Shown here piece by piece: positions 19,243 to 29,768 of a stretch of 64,000 nucleotides of DNA. The notes below the pieces were generated by a model. The model was not told the DNA's origin. It worked only from the letters and a program-made list of their open reading frames with translations, and did not search any database. The DNA is from Pseudomonas guariconensis (lineage in GTDB: Bacteria > Pseudomonadota > Gammaproteobacteria > Pseudomonadales > Pseudomonadaceae). Where the stretch lies: NCBI RefSeq assembly GCF_024127895.1, contig NZ_JAMYBK010000022.1, positions 1 to 64,000 on the forward strand. The letters are read 5' to 3'. Position numbers and translations under genes: made by a program. The stretch's first letter is position 1. Every line of letters begins with the position of its first letter.

Positions 19243-20130
19243 ATGAACGACTCCCGCTACATTGGGCGTTTCGCCCCCACCCCCAGTGGCTTCCTGCACT
19301 TCGGCTCGCTGGTCGCCGCCCTCGCCTCCTGGCTCGATGCCCGCGCCGCCGCAGGCCGCTGGCTGCTGCGCGTGGAAGACACCGACCCACCGCGGGAGAT
19401 GCCCGGCGCCCGGGATGCCATCCTGCAAACCCTGGAGCGCTATGGCCTGGAATGGGATGGCGAGGTGGTGTACCAGAGCCTGCGCCACGAAGCCTATGCC
19501 GAGGTGGTCGAACGCCTACTGAGCATGGGCCTGGCCTACGCCTGTACCTGTTCGCGCAAGCAGCTCGAAGCTTATGGCGGAGTGTACCCGGGGCTGTGCC
19601 GCAACGCGGGCCATGCCCGCGAAGGAGCGGCGATCCGCCTGCGGGTGCCGGAGCTGGTCTACCGCTTCACCGACCGGGTCCAGGGCGATTTCCAACAGCA
19701 CCTGGGCCGCGACGTGGGCGACTTCGTCATCCAGCGCCGGGATGGGCTCTATGCCTACCAACTGGCAGTGGTGCTGGACGATGCCTGGCAGGGCGTCACC
19801 GACATCGTGCGCGGCGCCGACCTGCTGGACAACACCCCACGCCAGCTGTACCTGCAGGAACTGCTGGGATTTTCCCAGCCGCGTTACCTGCACATTCCCT
19901 TGATCGTGCAGCCGGACGGGCACAAGCTGGGCAAGTCGTATCGCTCGCCGCCACTGGCGGCCGACCAGGCCACGCCGCTGCTGTTGCGCGCCTTGCGGGC
20001 CCTGGGCCAGGTCACGGAGCCGGCGCTGGAAAGCGCCAGCCCCGCCGAAGTGCTGGCGGTGGCGCGCCAGCGCTGGCGCCCCGAGGCCATCGCACGGCAG
20101 CGCACCCTGCCAGAGGCCGAGCTGCATTGA
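19243..20130 (+). CDS. gluQ: Glutamyl-Q tRNA(Asp) synthetase
   Basis: 295 aa truncated glutamyl-tRNA synthetase paralogue that attaches glutamate to queuosine in tRNA-Asp. It has the class I signature RFAPTPSGFLHFGSLVAALASWLDAR near 9-34, zinc-site cysteines (CTCSRKQ and YPGLCR), and a KMSKS-like HKLGKSYRS near 225. It lacks the anticodon-binding domain of GltX. I use the ATG at 19243; a TTG 21 nt upstream is possible. dksA-gluQ linkage is common in gammaproteobacteria. Confidence 0.93.
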   Translation: MNDSRYIGRFAPTPSGFLHFGSLVAALASWLDARAAAGRWLLRVEDTDPPREMPGARDAILQTLERYGLEWDGEVVYQSLRHEAYAEVVERLLSMGLAYACTCSRKQLEAYGGVYPGLCRNAGHAREGAAIRLRVPELVYRFTDRVQGDFQQHLGRDVGDFVIQRRDGLYAYQLAVVLDDAWQGVTDIVRGADLLDNTPRQLYLQELLGFSQPRYLHIPLIVQPDGHKLGKSYRSPPLAADQATPLLLRALRALGQVTEPALESASPAEVLAVARQRWRPEAIARQRTLPEAELH

Positions 20131-20283
20131 TGGCCAAGGGGCTCCAGGGATAAGTGGAGAGCGCTTGGAAAAGTCCAACAAATTCAAATTGTTGCCGAGC
20201 AAGGCTGAATCCCGCTAGCATCGCCGCAGCCATTTGCGCCAATAATAAGTCCAAGCCCGCAGCGCCCAACCATCGAGGCCAGC

Positions 20284-20460
20284 ATGTACATCTATCGTTT
20301 GGTCCTGCTTCTGGTCGTGGGGATCTACCTGTTCTCCCCGGCCATCATGGACTGGTGGATCGAACCGACCGGTGCCTGGTACCGCCCCTACCTGCTCTGG
20401 CTGATCCTGATCGTCGTCACCTTCATCCTGCAGAGCCAACGAGATGCCGATGAGCTTTAG
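20284..20460 (+). CDS. cbrX: Small membrane protein CbrX upstream of and overlapping cbrA
   Basis: 58 aa, MYIYRLVLLL... to ...SQRDADEL. Two hydrophobic segments (about 5-22 and 35-50) flank a WWIEPTGAWYRP loop, so a two-helix membrane protein. A GAGG site lies 6 nt before the ATG. The last 17 bases overlap the start of cbrA, so cbrA translation is probably coupled to it. A small ORF named cbrX at this place and with this relation to cbrA is known in P. putida. Its own function is not established. Confidence 0.85.
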   Translation: MYIYRLVLLLVVGIYLFSPAIMDWWIEPTGAWYRPYLLWLILIVVTFILQSQRDADEL

Positions 20461-23419
20461 CCTGACCCAGATGATCCTGATCAGCGCCGCCTACCTGCTG
20501 GTGCTGTTCGGCGTGGCCTGGATCAGCGAACGAGGGCTGATCCCGCGTTCGCTCATCCGCCACCCACTGACCTACACCCTGTCGCTGGGCGTCTATGCCA
20601 GTGCCTGGGCGTTCTACGGCTCGGTGGGCCTGGCCTACCAGTACGGCTATGGCTTCCTGGCCTGCTACCTGGGGGTCTCCGGGGCCTTCCTGCTGGCACC
20701 GGTGCTGCTCTACCCGATCCTCAAGATCACCCGCACCTACCAGCTCTCGTCGCTGGCCGACCTGCTGGCATTTCGTTTCCGCAGCACCTGGGCCGGTGCG
20801 CTGACCACCATCTTCATGCTGGTCGGCGTGCTGCCTCTGCTGGCGCTGCAGATCCAGGCGGTGGCCGACTCGATCAGCATCCTCACCGGCGAGCCGGTGA
20901 AGGCCCGGGTGGCCTTCGCCTTCTGTGTGCTGATCATTCTCTTCACCATCTTCTTCGGCTCGCGCCACATCGCCACGCGCGAGAAGCACGAAGGCCTGGT
21001 GTTCGCCATCGCCTTCGAATCGGTGATCAAGCTGCTGGCCTTGGGCGGCATCGGCCTGTACGCGCTGTACGGCGTGTTCGGTGGCCCGCACCAGCTGGAA
21101 GTCTGGCTGCTGCAGAACCAGACCGCGCTGGCCGCGCTGCACACACCCTTGCAGGAGGGGCCATGGCGCACCCTGCTGCTGGTGTTCTTCGCCTCGGCCA
21201 TCGTCATGCCGCACATGTACCACATGGCCTTCACCGAGAACCTCAACCCCCGCTCGCTGGTCAGCGCCAGCTGGGGCCTGCCGCTGTTCCTGCTGCTGAT
21301 GAGCCTGGCCGTGCCGCTGATCCTCTGGGCAGGCCTGCGCCTGGGGGCGAGCACCAACCCGGAGTACTTCACCCTCGGCCTGGGGATCGCCGCCGACAAC
21401 CAGGCCCTGACCCTGCTGGCTTATGTCGGTGGGCTATCCGCTTCCAGCGGGCTGATCATCGTCACGACCCTGGCCCTCTCGGGCATGGCCCTCAACCACC
21501 TGGTGCTGCCGCTCTACCAGCCGCCGGCCGAAGGCAACATCTACCGCTGGCTGAAGTGGACCCGGCGCGCCCTGATCGTCGCCATCATCGCCGCAGGCTT
21601 CGTCTTCTACCTGACCCAGAACTACCACCAGAGCCTGGCCAACCTGGGTATCGTCGCCTTCGTCGCCACCTTGCAGTTCCTGCCCGGCGTGCTCTCGGTG
21701 CTGTACTGGCCGACCGCCAACCGGCGCGGTTTCATCGCCGGCCTGCTGGCGGGCATCTCGGTGTGGATGGTGACCATGCTGCTGCCCCTGCTGGGCAACC
21801 TGCAAGGCTTCTATATCCCGTTGCTGAACATGATCTACGTGCTGGACGACACCAGCTGGCACATGGCGGCGATCGCCTCGCTGGCGGCCAACGTCCTGCT
21901 GTTCACCCTGATCTCGCTATTCACCAATGCCAGCAGCGAAGAAGTCAGCGCGGCCGAGGCCTGTGCGGTGGACAACGTGCGCCGCCCCCAGCGCCGCGAA
22001 CTGCACGCCGCCTCGCCACAGGAGTTCGCCACCCAGCTGGCCAAGCCACTGGGCGCCAAGGCTGCGCAGAAGGAAGTCGAACAGGCCCTGCGCGACCTCT
22101 ACCTGCCCTTCGACGAGCGTCGCCCCTATGCCCTGCGCCGGCTGCGCGACCGCATCGAGGCCAACCTGTCCGGCCTGATGGGCCCGAGCGTGGCCCAGGA
22201 CATGGTCGAGACCTTCCTGCCGTACAAGTCCGGCAACGAGAACTACGTCACCGAAGACATTCACTTCATCGAAAGCCGCCTGGAAGACTACCACTCGCGC
22301 CTGACCGGCCTTGCCGCCGAACTCGATGCCCTGCGCCGCTACCACCGTCAGACCCTGCAGGAACTGCCCATGGGCGTCTGCTCGCTGGCCAAGGACCAGG
22401 AGATCCTGATGTGGAACAAGGCCATGGAGGAGCTGACCGGGGTCGCCGCCAAGCACGTGGTCGGCTCGCGCCTGGTCACCGTCGCGGAGCCCTGGCGCAG
22501 CCTGCTGCAGAACTTCATCAACGTGCCCGACGAACACCTGCACAAGCAGCGCCTGGCCCTGGACGGCCAGACCCGCTGGCTCAACCTGCACAAGGCCGCC
22601 ATCGCCGAACCGCTGTCGCCCGGCAACAGCGGCCTGGTGCTGCTGGTCGAGGACCTCACCGAGACCCAGGCCCTGGAAGACAAGCTGGTGCACTCCGAGC
22701 GCCTGGCCAGCATCGGCCGCCTGGCCGCGGGCGTGGCCCACGAGATCGGCAACCCGATCACCGGCATCGCCTGTCTGGCGCAGAACCTGCGCGAGGAGCG
22801 CGAGGACGATGGCGAGATCACCGAGCTGTCCAGCCAGATCATCGAGCAGACCAAGCGCGTCTCGCGCATCGTCCAGTCGCTGATGAGCTTCGCCCATGCC
22901 GGCGGCAGCCACCAGAACAGCGAGGAGCCGGTGTGCCTGGCCGAGGTGGCGCAGGATGCCATTGGTCTGCTGGCGTTGAACCGGCGCAATTTCGAAGTAC
23001 AGTTCTTCAACCTCTGCGACCCCGACCACTGGGTCGAGGGCGACCCCCAGCGTCTGGCCCAGGTGCTGATCAACCTGCTCTCCAATGCCCGTGACGCCTC
23101 GCCGCCCGGCAGCGCCGTGCGGGTGCGCAGCGAAACGAACGAGCACACCGTCGACCTGATCGTCGAGGACGAGGGCAGCGGGATCCCGAAGAACATCATG
23201 GACCGCCTGTTCGAACCTTTCTTCACCACCAAGGACCCGGGCGAAGGCACCGGACTTGGGCTTGCTCTGGTCTATTCCATCGTGGAAGAGCATTATGGGC
23301 AAATCACCATCGACAGCCCGGCCGATATCGAACGGCAGCGTGGCACCCGGATCCGCGTGACCCTGCCCCGGCATGTCGTAGCGACGTCCCCTGAAATTCG
23401 AGACCGTCGAGAGAATTGA
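20444..23419 (+). CDS. cbrA: Sensor histidine kinase CbrA with sodium/solute symporter domain
   Basis: 991 aa. The N-terminal ~480 residues are about 13 membrane helices of the SSS (PutP-like) family, able in homologues to transport histidine. Then come a STAC-type linker, a PAS domain (about 640-740) and a kinase core: H-box [10 protein letters not shown] (His near 766), N-box [10 protein letters not shown], and G-boxes DEGSGIPKN and [13 protein letters not shown]. It senses the carbon/nitrogen state and phosphorylates CbrB. Start ATG 20444 overlaps cbrX; an ATG 6 nt later is equally possible. cbrB follows after 4 nt. Confidence 0.96.
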   Translation: MPMSFSLTQMILISAAYLLVLFGVAWISERGLIPRSLIRHPLTYTLSLGVYASAWAFYGSVGLAYQYGYGFLACYLGVSGAFLLAPVLLYPILKITRTYQLSSLADLLAFRFRSTWAGALTTIFMLVGVLPLLALQIQAVADSISILTGEPVKARVAFAFCVLIILFTIFFGSRHIATREKHEGLVFAIAFESVIKLLALGGIGLYALYGVFGGPHQLEVWLLQNQTALAALHTPLQEGPWRTLLLVFFASAIVMPHMYHMAFTENLNPRSLVSASWGLPLFLLLMSLAVPLILWAGLRLGASTNPEYFTLGLGIAADNQALTLLAYVGGLSASSGLIIVTTLALSGMALNHLVLPLYQPPAEGNIYRWLKWTRRALIVAIIAAGFVFYLTQNYHQSLANLGIVAFVATLQFLPGVLSVLYWPTANRRGFIAGLLAGISVWMVTMLLPLLGNLQGFYIPLLNMIYVLDDTSWHMAAIASLAANVLLFTLISLFTNASSEEVSAAEACAVDNVRRPQRRELHAASPQEFATQLAKPLGAKAAQKEVEQALRDLYLPFDERRPYALRRLRDRIEANLSGLMGPSVAQDMVETFLPYKSGNENYVTEDIHFIESRLEDYHSRLTGLAAELDALRRYHRQTLQELPMGVCSLAKDQEILMWNKAMEELTGVAAKHVVGSRLVTVAEPWRSLLQNFINVPDEHLHKQRLALDGQTRWLNLHKAAIAEPLSPGNSGLVLLVEDLTETQALEDKLVHSERLASIGRLAAGVAHEIGNPITGIACLAQNLREEREDDGEITELSSQIIEQTKRVSRIVQSLMSFAHAGGSHQNSEEPVCLAEVAQDAIGLLALNRRNFEVQFFNLCDPDHWVEGDPQRLAQVLINLLSNARDASPPGSAVRVRSETNEHTVDLIVEDEGSGIPKNIMDRLFEPFFTTKDPGEGTGLGLALVYSIVEEHYGQITIDSPADIERQRGTRIRVTLPRHVVATSPEIRDRREN

Positions 23420-23423
23420 ATCA

Positions 23424-24872
<1,449 letters not shown>

Positions 24873-24889
24873 TCGCCCTTCCTCTATAT

Positions 24890-24920
24890 AGGCAGGAGAG
24901 TGTCCTCCTGCCTCCTCCTT
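24890..24920 (+). terminator. Hairpin after cbrB
   Basis: GGCAGGAG (24891-24898) and CTCCTGCC (24905-24912) form an 8-bp stem directly after the cbrB stop; the following TCCTCCTT is a poor U-tract, so termination may be partial. Confidence 0.5.
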
Positions 24921-24987
24921 GGGCTCCCCCCATTCGCGGGCAAGCCCGTCATCTGTGATCGACTCGGTCCAGTGGCAGATCTCATTT

Positions 24988-25114
24988 GGGGCCGCTTCGC
25001 GCCCCATCGCCGGCAAGCCGGCTCCCACAGGGGACTGCGGTGTCCATCAATCATGTGGCATACAGACGATTCTATGGGAACCGGCTGGCCGGCGACGGGC
25101 TGCAAGGCAGCCCC
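24988..25114. repeat. Inverted REP pair between cbrB and crcZ
   Basis: The left copy (24988-25032) joins the hairpin GGGGCCGCTTCGCGCCCC to CATCGCCGGCAAGCCGGCTC. The right copy (25075-25114) contains the inverse GCCGGCGACGGGCTGC and a GCAAGGCAGC-type tail. A diverged single copy lies at 24925-24950. Confidence 0.65.
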
Positions 25115-25130
25115 AAGACTCCCCGGAATC

Positions 25131-25157
25131 TGTTACCCCACCAACCCAGACGTAACA
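25131..25157 (+). promoter_or_regulatory. Putative CbrB upstream activating site for crcZ
   Basis: Inverted half-sites TGTTAC (25131-25136) and GTAACA (25152-25157), 15 nt apart and centred about 137 nt before the predicted crcZ start, a typical enhancer distance for a sigma-54 activator. A further GTAAC lies at 25174. The layout agrees with the palindromic CbrB site reported upstream of crcZ in Pseudomonas. Confidence 0.75.
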
Positions 25158-25254
25158 TCCGCCGAGGCGTACGGTAACGAAATGTCTACATTTTTTGCCC
25201 GCCGAATCCCCCCCGATGCTGCCAACCCCCCGTTTTCATTGGGTTTTAAAAAGT

Positions 25255-25270
25255 TGGCACGGCATCTGCT
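25255..25270 (+). promoter_or_regulatory. Sigma-54 promoter of crcZ
   Basis: TTGGCAC...CTGCT with the invariant GG (25256-25257) and GC (25268-25269) exactly 10 nt apart, i.e. the -24/-12 form. Transcription should begin about 12 nt downstream, near 25281. Confidence 0.85.
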
Positions 25271-25280
25271 ATATCTCTGG

Positions 25281-25652
25281 CACAAGAACAATAACAAGCA
25301 CTGCAACCCAGAATAAGAACAAGACGAAACGGCTCACGCACAATAAAAACAAGACGGCGGAGGCGCAGCTAACTGATTCTTTTGGAGAGGAGTTGTGTTT
25401 GGGCTTGCCCCACAACCAGGCAGAGAACAACAAAAACTGCACTAAAAAGCAGCGCCTGAACTGGTTGGATCGAACGATCAACATAACATCAGCGACCAAA
25501 GCAATCCGTTTGCTCTTCACCCCCGGGTTGGGGGTCGTCCACAAGCTTCGAGATTTGTGGGCAGGGCACTCAACAAAAACAAGAAGCCCAGCAGAAGAAC
25601 AACAAGAGCACGCAACGACTTCTTGGGGAGCCTCGGCTCCCCATGTCGTTTC
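25281..25652 (+). ncRNA. crcZ: CrcZ regulatory RNA (Hfq/Crc decoy)
   Basis: About 370 nt from the sigma-54 start to a GGGGAGCC/GGCTCCCC hairpin (25625-25642), close to the size expected for P. putida CrcZ. Six A-rich AAnAAnAA-type motifs are visible at 25284-25298, 25312-25324, 25342-25353, 25426-25436, 25572-25585 and 25594-25606. These are the Hfq distal-face/Crc targets by which CrcZ sequesters Hfq-Crc and relieves carbon catabolite repression. Location between cbrB and pcnB is the standard one. The AT-rich, Lys/Asn/Thr-coding open frame here is a by-product of these motifs. The 3' end is approximate because the U-tract is poor. Confidence 0.92.
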
Positions 25653-25772
25653 TCCCGCCTACAGCCCTTGGCGCACCGCCTACACCATTCCCCGAGTAAA
25701 TGCTAGAATCCCCGCCCATCATGCGGCCATTCTCCTATTCTTGGCCGAACATTCCTTCAAACAGTGCATCCC

Positions 25773-27161
25773 ATGCTGAAGAAGCTGTTCCAGTCGTTCC
25801 GTCCTCCCGTTCGTGGTCAACACCACAGGCGCACCACGCCTGAAGTGATCAACAAGAGCCAGCACTCGCTGCAGCGCAGCCAGTTCAGCCGCCACGCGGT
25901 GAGCATCGTCGAGCGCCTGCAGAGCGCCGGCTACCAGGCCTACCTGGTCGGTGGCTGCGTCCGCGACCTGCTGCTGGGCATCACGCCCAAGGACTTCGAC
26001 GTCGCCACCAGCGCCACCCCCGAGCAGGTGCGCGCCGAGTTTCGCAATGCTCGCATCATCGGTCGCCGCTTCAAGCTGGTCCACGTGCATTTCGGCCGTG
26101 AGATCATCGAAGTCGCCACCTTCCGTGCCCATCACACCGAAGAAGACCAGAGCGACAGCCACCGTTCGTCGCACAATGCCAGCGGGCGTATCCTGCGCGA
26201 CAACGTGTACGGCACCCTGGAAGACGATGCCCAGCGTCGCGACTTCACCATCAACGCCCTGTACTACGACCCGGTCAGCGAGCGCATCCTCGACTATGCC
26301 AACGGCGTGCACGATATCCGCAATCGCCTGCTGCGCCTGATCGGCGACCCGACCCAGCGCTACCAGGAAGACCCGGTGCGCATGCTGCGTGCCGTGCGCT
26401 TCGCCGCCAAGCTCGACTTCGGCATCGAGAAGCACACCGTGCAACCGATCCGCGAGCTGGCGCCACTGTTGCGCGAGATCCCGCCGGCGCGGCTGTTCGA
26501 GGAAAGCCTCAAGCTGTTCCTCTCCGGCCAAGGGGCGATCTCCTTCGAGATGCTGGTCGACCTGCAACTGTTCGACCCGCTGTTCCCGGCCAGCACCCAC
26601 GCACTGGAAGAACGCCCGACCTACACGCACACCCTGATCAGCCAGGCGCTGAGCAACACCGACCTGCGGGTCAAGCAGGGCAAACCGGTGACTCCGGCGT
26701 TCCTGTTCGCCGCCCTGCTCTGGCCGGCCTTGCCAGGCCGCGCCCTGTACCTGCAGAGCCAGGGCGTGCCGCCGATCCCGGCGATGAACGAAGCCGCCCA
26801 CGACCTGATCGCCGAGCAATGCCAGCGCATCGCCATTCCCAAACGCTTCACCCTGCCGATCCGCGAGATCTGGGACATGCAGGAGCGCCTGCCACGGCGC
26901 AGCGGCAAACGTGCCGATGCCATGCTGGACAACCCGCGCTTCCGCGCCGGCTACGACTTCCTGCTGCTGCGTGAAAGCGCCGGTGAGCAGACCGACGACC
27001 TCGGCCAGTGGTGGACCGACTACCAGGAAGCCAGCGACAGCGAGCGGCGCGACATGATCCGCGAGCTGGGCAGCCGCGACGAGGGTGCCGCCGCTGCGCC
27101 TCGCAAGCGCAAGCGCAGTGGTGCAAAGCGCAAGCGCAGCACTGACGAGACCTGGGACTGA
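25773..27161 (+). CDS. pcnB: Poly(A) polymerase I
   Basis: 462 aa. PcnB adds 3' poly(A) tails that promote RNA decay. The class II nucleotidyltransferase signature LVGGCVRDLLLGITPKDFDVATSA lies near 59-82 with the catalytic Asp pair in KDFDVAT. RRDFTINALYYD follows near 150, and the C-terminal arm is strongly basic (RKRKRSGAKRKRS), favouring poly(A) polymerase over CCA-adding enzyme. The start is ATG 25773; a GTG three codons earlier is possible. folK begins 2 nt after its stop. Confidence 0.93.
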   Translation: MLKKLFQSFRPPVRGQHHRRTTPEVINKSQHSLQRSQFSRHAVSIVERLQSAGYQAYLVGGCVRDLLLGITPKDFDVATSATPEQVRAEFRNARIIGRRFKLVHVHFGREIIEVATFRAHHTEEDQSDSHRSSHNASGRILRDNVYGTLEDDAQRRDFTINALYYDPVSERILDYANGVHDIRNRLLRLIGDPTQRYQEDPVRMLRAVRFAAKLDFGIEKHTVQPIRELAPLLREIPPARLFEESLKLFLSGQGAISFEMLVDLQLFDPLFPASTHALEERPTYTHTLISQALSNTDLRVKQGKPVTPAFLFAALLWPALPGRALYLQSQGVPPIPAMNEAAHDLIAEQCQRIAIPKRFTLPIREIWDMQERLPRRSGKRADAMLDNPRFRAGYDFLLLRESAGEQTDDLGQWWTDYQEASDSERRDMIRELGSRDEGAAAAPRKRKRSGAKRKRSTDETWD

Positions 27162-27163
27162 GC

Positions 27164-27643
27164 ATGACGACGCGCGCCTACATCGGCCTGGGCAGCAACC
27201 TGGCCGATCCTGCCGAGCAGTTGCGCAGCGCCCTTGGGGCGCTGGACAGCCTCGCCGCTAGCCGCCTGGCGGCGGCGTCCGCCTTCTATGCCAGCGACTC
27301 GCTGCTGCCCGGCCAGCCACGCTACACCAATGCCGTGGCCGCCCTGGACACCAGCCTGGAACCGCTGGCCCTGCTCGACGCCCTGCAGGCCATCGAGAAC
27401 GATCAGGGCCGCGAGCGCAAGGAACGCTGGGGCCCGCGTACCCTCGACCTGGACGTGCTGCTGTACGGCGACCAGGTGATCGACGTACCCCGCCTCAAAG
27501 TCCCGCACTACCACATGCAGGCCCGCCCTTTCGTGCTCTACCCGCTGGCCGAGCTGGTACCGGCCGACTTCCGCCTCGCCGACGGCCGGGCCTTGGCGCA
27601 ACTGCTGGCAGATTGCCCGTTCGTCGGCCTGGAACGCCTGTAG
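27164..27643 (+). CDS. folK: 2-amino-4-hydroxy-6-hydroxymethyldihydropteridine pyrophosphokinase
   Basis: 159 aa HPPK, transferring pyrophosphate from ATP to 6-hydroxymethyl-7,8-dihydropterin in folate synthesis. YIGLGSNLADP at the N-terminus and the signature RWGPRTLDLDVLLYGD near 86-101 are intact. It starts 2 nt after pcnB and is likely cotranscribed with it. The next folate step, FolP, is encoded at about 51 kb. Confidence 0.95.
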   Translation: MTTRAYIGLGSNLADPAEQLRSALGALDSLAASRLAAASAFYASDSLLPGQPRYTNAVAALDTSLEPLALLDALQAIENDQGRERKERWGPRTLDLDVLLYGDQVIDVPRLKVPHYHMQARPFVLYPLAELVPADFRLADGRALAQLLADCPFVGLERL

Positions 27644-27893
27644 ACCGGGCGTTCCCCCTGGCGGTAACGCCAGTAACACCCTGATCGTAACAATGCGGTA
27701 ACAGGGTGATTGACTTCCCCCCCCTCGCTCACGACTATAGGCGTCCCGTGGCGCCGATGTGCCGCATATCACCTATTTAGGCTCGGACGGACCTGTGCCC
27801 CGAACATCACACGCGATGATGTGCCGCTCCGGAAGATGAATACACGCGTTGTACGCAGTCGTTTTTCACAGCGCCTGAACGAGGATTTCCTAC
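27644..27893 (+). promoter_or_regulatory. folK-panB intergenic region with GTAAC repeats and possible panB promoter
   Basis: 250 nt. Four direct GTAAC motifs start at 27664, 27673, 27687 and 27698. The last two lie in the loop of a CACCCTG/CAGGGTG stem (27677-27708). TTGACT (27710-27715) with GACTAT 17 bp downstream (27733-27738) is a possible promoter for panBC. The leader to panB would be about 150 nt; no structure in it was recognised. Confidence 0.4.
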
Positions 27894-28694
27894 ATGCCTG
27901 AAGTAACCCTGACTACCCTGCACGGCCTCAAGGCCAAGGGTGAGAAAATCACCATGCTGACCTGCTACGACGCGACCTTCGCCAAGATCGCCAGCCAGGC
28001 CGGCGTGGAAGTCCTGCTGGTGGGGGACTCCTTGGGGATGGTCCTGCAGGGCCATGACAGCACCCTGCCCGTCACCACCGCCGAGATGGCCTACCACACC
28101 GCCAGCGTCAAGCGTGGCAATGACGGTGCGCTGATCCTCGCCGACCTGCCGTTCATGGCCCACGCCACCCCCGAGCAGGCCTTCGCCAACTGCGCCACGC
28201 TGATGCAGGCCGGCGCCCACATGATCAAGATCGAAGGCGCTGCCTGGCTGGCCGAGACCATCCGCCTGCTGGCCGAACGCGGCGTGCCGGTGTGCGCGCA
28301 CATGGGCCTGACCCCACAGACGGTCAACGTGCTCGGTGGCTACAAGGTCCAGGGGCGCCAGGAAGCCCAGGCGCGGCAGATGCGTGCCGATGCCATCGCC
28401 CTGGAGCAGGCCGGTGCGGCCATGCTGCTGCTCGAATGCGTGCCCAGCGAGCTGGCCGCAGAAATCACCCAGGCGGTGGGCATCCCGGTGATCGGTATCG
28501 GCGCCGGCAGCGCGACCGATGGCCAGGTGCTGGTCATGCATGACATGCTCGGCCTGTCCCTGAGCGGCCGGGTGCCGAAGTTCGTGAAGAACTTCATGGC
28601 CGGCCAGGCGGACATCCAGGGCGCCTTCGCCGCCTATGTCGCAGCGGTCAAGGACGTCAGCTTCCCAGGCAGCGAACACGGGTTCAGCGCATGA
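27894..28694 (+). CDS. panB: 3-methyl-2-oxobutanoate hydroxymethyltransferase
   Basis: 266 aa. First committed step of pantothenate synthesis: transfer of a hydroxymethyl group from methylene-tetrahydrofolate to 2-oxoisovalerate. [41 protein letters not shown] near 21-61 carries the Mg and substrate residues; ECVPSEL with the catalytic Glu lies near 183. It overlaps panC by 4 bases (ATGA). Its substrate comes from the valine pathway encoded at the left of the window. Confidence 0.97.
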   Translation: MPEVTLTTLHGLKAKGEKITMLTCYDATFAKIASQAGVEVLLVGDSLGMVLQGHDSTLPVTTAEMAYHTASVKRGNDGALILADLPFMAHATPEQAFANCATLMQAGAHMIKIEGAAWLAETIRLLAERGVPVCAHMGLTPQTVNVLGGYKVQGRQEAQARQMRADAIALEQAGAAMLLLECVPSELAAEITQAVGIPVIGIGAGSATDGQVLVMHDMLGLSLSGRVPKFVKNFMAGQADIQGAFAAYVAAVKDVSFPGSEHGFSA

Positions 28695-29554
28695 ACACAG
28701 TCAAGACCGTCCGAGAATTGCGCGCCGCCGTAGCGCGTGCCCGCGGCGAGGGCAAGCGCATCGGCTTCGTACCGACCATGGGCAACCTGCACAGCGGCCA
28801 CGCCGCCCTGGTGACCAAGGCCGCCCAGCGCGCCGACTTCGTGGTCGCCAGCATCTTCGTCAACCCGCTGCAATTCGGCGCGGGCGAAGACCTCGACAAG
28901 TACCCGCGCACCCTCGCCGCCGACCAGGAGCGCCTGCTCCAGGCCGGTTGCCACCTGCTGTTCGCGCCTGGCGTCGAGGAGATGTACCCCGACGGCATGG
29001 CCGTGCAGACCCGGGTCAGCGTGCCGCAACTCTCCGAAGGCTTGTGCGGTGCCAGCCGCCCCGGGCACTTCGAGGGCGTGGCGACGGTGGTCAACAAGCT
29101 GTTCAACATGGTCCAGCCCGACCTGGCCGTGTTCGGCGAGAAGGACTTCCAGCAACTGGCGGTGATCCGCGCCATGGTGCGCGACCTGAACATGCCGATC
29201 CAGATCATCGGCGAGCCCACCGTACGTGCCGAGGACGGCCTGGCATTGTCGTCGCGCAACGGTTACCTGACCCCGGAACAGCGGGCCACGGCGCCTGCCC
29301 TGTACCGCGTGCTGAGCGAACTGGGCGAGGCCCTTCGACGCGGGCGGCGCGACTACCCGGCGCTGCTCGCCGAAGGCCAGGCACAACTGGTGGCCGCGGG
29401 CTTGCGCCCGGACTACCTGGAAGTGCGCCACGCCCTGACCCTGCGCCCGGCCATGCTGGACGATCGCGACCTGGTGATCCTGGCAGCGGCCTACCTGGGC
29501 ACGACCCGCTTGATCGACAACCTGTACGTGCATCTGGACGAAAAGACCGCGTAA
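28691..29554 (+). CDS. panC: Pantothenate synthetase
   Basis: 287 aa ATP-dependent pantoate--beta-alanine ligase. [15 protein letters not shown] near 28-42 is the HIGH-type nucleotide loop, FVNPLQF binds pantoate, and [19 protein letters not shown] near 148 and [15 protein letters not shown] near 188 complete the site. Coupled to panB by a 4-base overlap. A large inverted repeat follows 10 nt after the stop. Confidence 0.97.
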   Translation: MNTVKTVRELRAAVARARGEGKRIGFVPTMGNLHSGHAALVTKAAQRADFVVASIFVNPLQFGAGEDLDKYPRTLAADQERLLQAGCHLLFAPGVEEMYPDGMAVQTRVSVPQLSEGLCGASRPGHFEGVATVVNKLFNMVQPDLAVFGEKDFQQLAVIRAMVRDLNMPIQIIGEPTVRAEDGLALSSRNGYLTPEQRATAPALYRVLSELGEALRRGRRDYPALLAEGQAQLVAAGLRPDYLEVRHALTLRPAMLDDRDLVILAAAYLGTTRLIDNLYVHLDEKTA

Positions 29555-29563
29555 TCCTCGCAG

Positions 29564-29640
29564 CCCCTCGCGACACAAGGCCGCTCCCCCAGGCAACCCA
29601 GTTCGGTGTCTGTGGGAGCGGCCTTGTGTCGCGAAAGGGG
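29564..29640. repeat. Perfect 21-bp inverted repeat between panC and pgi
   Basis: Arms 29568-29588 and 29614-29634 are exact inverses (core CGCGACACAAGGCCGCTCC) with a 25-nt loop, flanked by CCCC (29564-29567) and GGGG (29637-29640). One arm of the same sequence occurs at 11785-11811. It could serve as a transcription terminator or an mRNA 3' stabiliser for panBC. Confidence 0.75.
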
Positions 29641-29768
29641 CGCACAGTGCCCCAGCTCCTCTCCCCCATTCCCCCCAAGCCGCCAATGCCTATAATGATG
29701 GCCACCCTGCAACTGGCAGCAACTGCCAGTGTCCAAGGCCAGACCACGCACCAAGGAAAACATCCGCA

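Noticed and set aside
25195-25779. 194-codon plus-strand frame over the crcZ region
   Set aside because: Covers a sigma-54-driven RNA; its Lys/Asn/Thr richness comes from the A-rich Hfq motifs, and it has no ribosome-binding site or domain.
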